Assembly (NCBI RefSeq): GCF_020379485.1
Contig: NC_063442.1
Coordinates: forward strand, 17,928,732 to 17,992,731
Source of the DNA: Brassica napus
Lineage: Eukaryota; Streptophyta; Magnoliopsida; Brassicales; Brassicaceae
DNA length: 64,000 nucleotides
Reading direction: 5' to 3'
Position 1 is the first letter of the stretch, and the number at the start of each line of letters is the position of its first letter. Position numbers and translations under genes: made by a program. Below are positions 59,398 through 64,000 of this stretch, one piece after another. Under the pieces are notes generated by a model, which saw only the letters and a list, made by a program, of their open reading frames with translations, ran no database searches and was not told where the DNA came from.

Positions 59398-59615
59398 TAA
59401 CTCGAAATCCACTTGTTCATTCGAATCTGGCTTGACTGTTGATCTTAAAATGCAAAACAGGACGGGGAAGACAAAGTCCAGTACGGTAAAATCGGTCATC
59501 TGGCCAGTATGGTGAAAAAATATGAACCTCATATAAAATGTTCAGAACGTCCTGAAGTTCATGCTGGTCTGATTCTTTGGACTGGTCCGTGGACTGGGGC
59601 ACATCATACTCTCCC

Positions 59616-62131
59616 TCTTCAAAATGATTTGTCCTCAAATCCATTGTACCTATATCAAAAGGAAAGAAATCAGATACAAAAGAATTAAAATTCAAGGGAA
59701 ATTCAGTGAATAAAAAATTGGACAGAAACTTTCTTGGAGTTTTGAAGTCGTTTTCATCAAGTAATTCCAAGTCCTTTGGCGTCCATCATTGCTTGCTCTC
59801 CTTGAGAAATGATCATTGATTATCCTGTTCATTCAAAACAACTAGAGAAACCACATCAAATCTGATAAATAAATAATCAAAGGGTTTCTCTATCCTTAAG
59901 ACATCAAAAACATGATCCAAACTCTTAGGATAATCATCAAGCACATGGGCAAGCATCAAGCAAGTAAACTGATCACCAAAAATTGGTTTATCAATTTTAA
60001 AATTTGGCCAAGCTGTGAAACGGTTAGGGAAAGAAAGAGACAATGCCAAATCTGAAAAAAATTCTCATCATGAACGAAATCAAATTGATTCTTTAGCCTA
60101 AGTTATTTTGGTTCATGCATTTTTCTACACCAAATCTCTTTCAAAGCACAGCTTAAGTAAAACAATTCATGAAAAGGTTTAAGCAAAATGTTTTTCAACC
60201 AAGTAAAGATGTCTTTTCTTTTGGGAATTCTCGGATTCAAAACGTTTTCATGATGAACAGAGACAATCAACCCATGATCCTTACAGTGCTTATGGTTTGT
60301 ACAGGAGGTTGACTGAGGAAACACCTTTTGTTCATGGAGGATCGGTTTTGGCTCAGGCCGCTTCTTTCTTGGGCCTGAATCTCCTTTAGAAGTCTGGTAC
60401 TCGCGGATAGACGGGTTGGAGAACCTTCAGTTCGAAAAATTCATAACTCCTTCCTCCATGAAGCTTTTCAAGTGATTCCAAGCCTCAGTGAATCATTTGT
60501 GAGTTGGCTTTCCAGGGAAATTGGATTCATGACAAAAGACCTTCTGAATGTTGAGATATCCGTTTTGTACTGAACCCATGTCGCTGGCATCTTCAAGGTA
60601 GCCGGTTTGGACAACAAAGCTTCTCCAAATCTCAGGCTGTTGGGCACAGTCAATGCTTTCATTTTTCAGAGGCTGAACCTGTCTTTCCTGGATACTCAAA
60701 ATAAACACTAAAAGACCATGATCAAATGTGCAAGACAAATACTTGTTCAAATCAAAAATCAAGATATCTTTTACAAGAACAAGTAGCACACATTTTAACT
60801 TGTCAAGATGCACATCAAAGTAGACATTACAGACCAGAATTGTATCAAGATATGCAACAATAGTATTCATTTTCAAGTCGTGCATATCCTGCTCAACATC
60901 TGAACACACAAGCTTAAGTTCAGATTGAAAATCAACTATCAAAGACTTAAGATGCTTTTCAAAGAAAGTGTTGTAAATTCTCAAAGAGACAGATGCCATG
61001 TTTTATTAGTTTCAGAACTCAAGAGATCAGGCTGCAAAACAGAATCACAAAAATCAGTTTCAGTTTCAAGTGATTTCTGTTCTAACATCTTTTTAATCAA
61101 GAAATCGTCCAAGGCACAAGAGGATGCAATCAAATTATCAATGATCATTGCATGTTTAGAAGAACTCAGATCAAAGCCATTCTTTTTGAAAACAAACTAA
61201 TCAAAAGATTTTCTAGCACAAAAATCAGTTTGTTTCAAATCAAGCTCAAGAGATTTTTCAAAACGATCAAAGCCTTTGCTATGCTTTAAGAACTGATCAA
61301 AACTCAAAATAAATTCAGACTTGATGCCATTGCCTTTTTGAAAACATTTTTGATCAAGAAGTTTCTCAGGTTTAAACAATTTAAAAGAATTAATCATGTT
61401 TTCAAAAACTGATTTTGAAACACAAAAATCTTTCATCTTGTCAAAACCAAAATAAATCAAATCATGAGAGCTGATCTTTACAAACATATTAAACAGAGAA
61501 TTAATCAAATCAGATTGCTCACAGTGCTCTTGAAGATCAGGAGTCAAAGGGGCAGGAGTTGTGCCGGGATCAAAACATAGATGGCTCTCCATAACGATGG
61601 AGGTGATGCTTGTTGCTTCTTCATCAAAGACTGGGTCAGGTTCGTCCTCCTCATCAAAGATAGGACCTAGATCCTCATCCATGGGGTTTCTAGTGTCAAG
61701 ACGGGTCCTTGATGTGGATAGTCCAGTGGCTCTTCCTCAAAAACCTGTTGAGACAAAACAAGACTACTCGGATGCTACGGTTGCAAAACGGTTAGTTCTA
61801 CAATAGTCTGTTCATTCATAAACTCAGATTCAAAAGAAGGAAAATCACAGTTTTTCTCACAAATCATCAAGCTTTCAATTGGTTCTTCATCATATTCATC
61901 AAAGGTAGGTAAAGAATCTGAAAAAAATTTCAACTCCTCAACATGGGTTTCAGATTTACCTTTGGATTTTTTGTTGATGAAAAAGGATGGCTCAGCTACA
62001 AGTGCACTTGTAGATGTGCTCTTCTTATGGCTCTTGCTGATGTCTTTTAGGGCTTTCATCATTCTCTTCTCAAAGTTGTCACAGATTTCTTGGACATCAA
62101 ACTGAAGTAATCGCCTTTTTGGATCAGCCAC
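59616..62131 (-). pseudogene. Broken gag-like coding region of the LTR element
   Basis: Successive minus-strand open stretches, 62131-61775 (MADPKRRLLQFDVQEICDNF), 61682-61197 (MDEDLGPIFDEEDEPDPVFD), 60999-60493, 60324-60103, 60049-59813 and 59770-59616, look like one long hydrophilic protein broken by stops and shifts. It has acidic and Lys/Phe/Ser-rich repeats and phrases often seen in crucifer retroelement polyproteins (KVFPQSTSC near 60320). I see no CCHC knuckle, protease or RT signature. Classing it as gag-like rests on position after the PBS and on resemblance, so its function is uncertain. Confidence 0.5.
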
Positions 62132-62770
62132 ATCTCTGGTCGTTTTGATATGATCCTTTCACCTTATGTCTAGCCGTTCCTGCACACTAACAAACTCATC
62201 AAAATTATTTAAAGAATATTTAAATGGAAATTGAGAGACAGTTTGTTGTGGGGATTTCTCTTTGCTACTTTCCTTTGAAGACCAAACATCTTAACCTGAA
62301 AATCTCAACACTAAAGTTAGGAAATAAAACTTCACACTCTCAAGTGTTTAATCTCACCCACTCAAGTGTTTCTCTTAGATTTTATGGTAATCACACAAGC
62401 TTCTTCTCTATGTTCTAAGAAAACAGATCAAAGAATCCCAGTGGACAAATTTCAAGCAAACAAGGGAATTTTTTGTTTTTCTTTTTATAAGATACATAGA
62501 AAAGAGAGAACTTTGGTTTTGAAATCCGTTTTAACAACCTCAAAAGCTGGATTTCTCCTCAGCCAGCAGGCTTTCTCTTCCACCACCAATCCACAAATCA
62601 AACTCTTTGAAATCTCTTTTTTTTTTAAATCGTAGACTTTTTTTTTACCTTTTCTAGTGGATGGTAATGAGGGGTCCGGATTTAAGATAGAAAGAAGAAG
62701 AAGAAATGTTTATGAAATGGGAGATGAGAAGATGGATAGACAATACCAAAAGAGTGGCTCTGATACCACT

Positions 62771-63534
62771 TGATACGCCCTAAGGAACGAACACTCGACC
62801 GGTAAGGAAAGATATGGACTCGATCCGTGAGGAAGGAGAACTGATGGAATGAATGGTGATACAAAGGGTTGCGGATGGCCCAATGATACTACCAGGGTGC
62901 TTGATTGTCGCCTGATATGACTCACAGGTCCGACAAGGAAGCAAACTCAATCTGTTGCCGGATATGACACACCGGTCCAACACGAAAGAGACGTTTGTTT
63001 GGAGCTAGCCACACTAAAAAAACTAAGAAAAGTTCTAATCGAAGAACAAAGAGTAAAGACTCAAAAAGTTGAAAGAAAATGGAATGATTTTATTATGAGA
63101 AGTGTTTGCATATTTATACTAGAAAAAGACATAAGAAGTATTAATGATAGATCTAGATCTATATCTGAATCTGAAAATTAAAGACAATGTATTTAGATCT
63201 CAGATCTGATCAAAGAGACTCTTCGGCTAACGTCTAGGTTCAATGAATCTTCAGCATTTCCTGCGGACAGGGTCAGTACGCGGCCAATACAGTCCAAACT
63301 AGCCAGAAATGAAGTGGCACGAACTAACTCGAAATCCACTAGTTCAAATTCGAATATGGCTTGACCGTTGATCTTAAAATGCAAAACAGGATGGGAAAGA
63401 CAAAGTCCAGTACGGTAAAATCGGTTATCTGGCCAGTATGGTGAAAAATATGAACCTCAGATAAAATATTCAGAACGTCCCGAACTTCATGCTTGTCTGA
63501 TTCCTTGGATTGGTCCGTAGACTGGGGCACATCA
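62771..63534 (-). repeat. 5' LTR of the LTR retrotransposon
   Basis: TG...CA-bounded repeat of 764 bp whose first about 205 bp recur at 59398-59606. The two copies differ at roughly 10 percent of positions by eye plus a few indels, suggesting an old insertion. Confidence 0.85.
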
Positions 63535-63960
63535 GGTTGTTTCCTAGCACTGTGTGCTAAGCTATCCGCCCGTTGGTTCTCTGTTCGAGGTACATGAACG
63601 ATGTCTGAGTTGAAGAAACTTCCTTTTAAAAACTTGATATCTTTCATATAACTTTCAAATGCTAGCCATTCTTCTGGTTCCAAAATCATCTTCATCAATT
63701 GAGAACATTCCGTGGCAAAACGTAACATGAAACTGTCTTAAATTCTTCATACATTCCATTGCCCAAATCAAAGCCTCCACCTCCGAATGAAGAGGTGAAA
63801 GATATGTCCTTACATTTTTTACCCCTAATAAACCATCAAAACCCTGTAGAATACTATACCAGCCTTGTCCTGAAAATAATTTCTTATCTTATGACTGGTT
63901 ACTCAACATAATATGTTTTGACATACCATCTTATGTACCTATCGGTCTCCAATAAAGAGT
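63535..63960 (-). pseudogene. RNase H-like retroelement domain interrupted by the LTR element
   Basis: The minus-strand frame, entering from beyond the right edge, encodes YLSPLHSEVEALIWAMECMK, then VTFATECSQLMKMILEPEEW and VHVPRTENQRADSLAHSARK. This is the plant LINE-type RNase H-like domain: E in the SEVEAL helix, an acidic residue in the ATEC strand (normally D), and ENxxADxLA near the end. The frame runs straight into the 5' LTR at 63534. Where the 5' part of this element lies cannot be seen. Confidence 0.7.
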
Positions 63961-64000
63961 AAGTGTTATAAAAAAGATTAAATTTATAGTTATTAATAAA

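Larger units (their letters stand above)
59398..63534 (-). mobile_element. Non-autonomous LTR retrotransposon with truncated 3' LTR
   Basis: The minus-strand 5' LTR is 63534-62771 (764 bp), starting TGATGTGCCCCAGT and ending GGGCGTATCA. Two bases later the primer-binding site TGGTATCAGAGCC (about 62768-62756) matches initiator tRNA-Met. The 3' LTR starts at 59606 with the same TGATGTGCCCCAGT but stops matching after about 209 bp, at 59398, so it is truncated. A purine tract GAAGAGGGAGAG (about 59610-59621) directly precedes it. The internal 3.15 kb holds broken gag-like frames but no reverse transcriptase, integrase or protease motif. Confidence 0.85.

Overview
The window is nuclear DNA from a crucifer, most likely Brassica or a close relative. 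The evidence is plant-type introns (GT-AG, AT-rich), Brassicaceae repeat families, and gene content matching the AT4G11790-AT4G11860 block of Arabidopsis thaliana chromosome 4 in reversed order. That assignment comes from recognising the proteins; no alignment was run.

Genes, left to right: the last three coding exons of a MINDY-type deubiquitinase (15-593, +); a phospholipase D gamma (27400-30945, +, 9 coding exons, 859 aa); cytosolic HMG-CoA synthase (37222-40122, +, 12 coding exons, 461 aa); an SPX-MFS vacuolar phosphate transporter of the PHT5 type (41020-43989, -, 10 coding exons, 704 aa); a multi-pass membrane protein with a calcineurin-like metallophosphoesterase domain (50210-54788, +, 15 coding exons, 1013 aa); and a NUP50/RanBP1-domain nucleoporin (55155-57421, -, 9 coding exons, 390 aa). 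All six have intact frames when spliced by eye. They are unrelated housekeeping or signalling genes, and nothing suggests joint function beyond conserved synteny. Arabidopsis has three tandem PLD gamma genes at this locus; only one is seen here.

The rest is mostly transposable elements. From 803 to about 16.9 kb lies a pile of non-autonomous Helitrons. Three of them abut base to base in the same orientation (803-7175, 7176-10703, 10704-11586), each later one apparently inserted exactly at the 5' end of its neighbour. The first carries decayed fragments of host genes (receptor-like kinase, purple acid phosphatase, syntaxin-6-like) and is split by a 2.0 kb CACTA element with a perfect TSD. The second contains a hAT element with a perfect 8-bp TSD, and a sister Helitron at 13.5-16.9 kb preserves the empty site. 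Further on are a long-inverted-repeat element with an internal tRNA-like Pol III box pair (16.9-18.3 kb), a degenerate LTR-element remnant, a 5'-truncated LINE with a 14-bp TSD and a deleted RT active site (21.2-23.8 kb), another Helitron, and 2.5 kb of AT-rich DNA up to the PLD promoter.

The 31-37 kb gap holds a probable LTR-element remnant and an orphan Helitron 5' end. The 44-50 kb gap holds a complete 1.34 kb Helitron, a foldback MITE, a 0.6 kb TIR element and a Stowaway MITE. The right end (58.9-64 kb) has a Cassandra-like solo LTR with 5S-rRNA-derived sequence, then a non-autonomous LTR retrotransposon with PBS, PPT and unequal LTRs, inserted into an RNase H-like retroelement frame. No tRNA gene, functional rRNA gene or CRISPR array was found.
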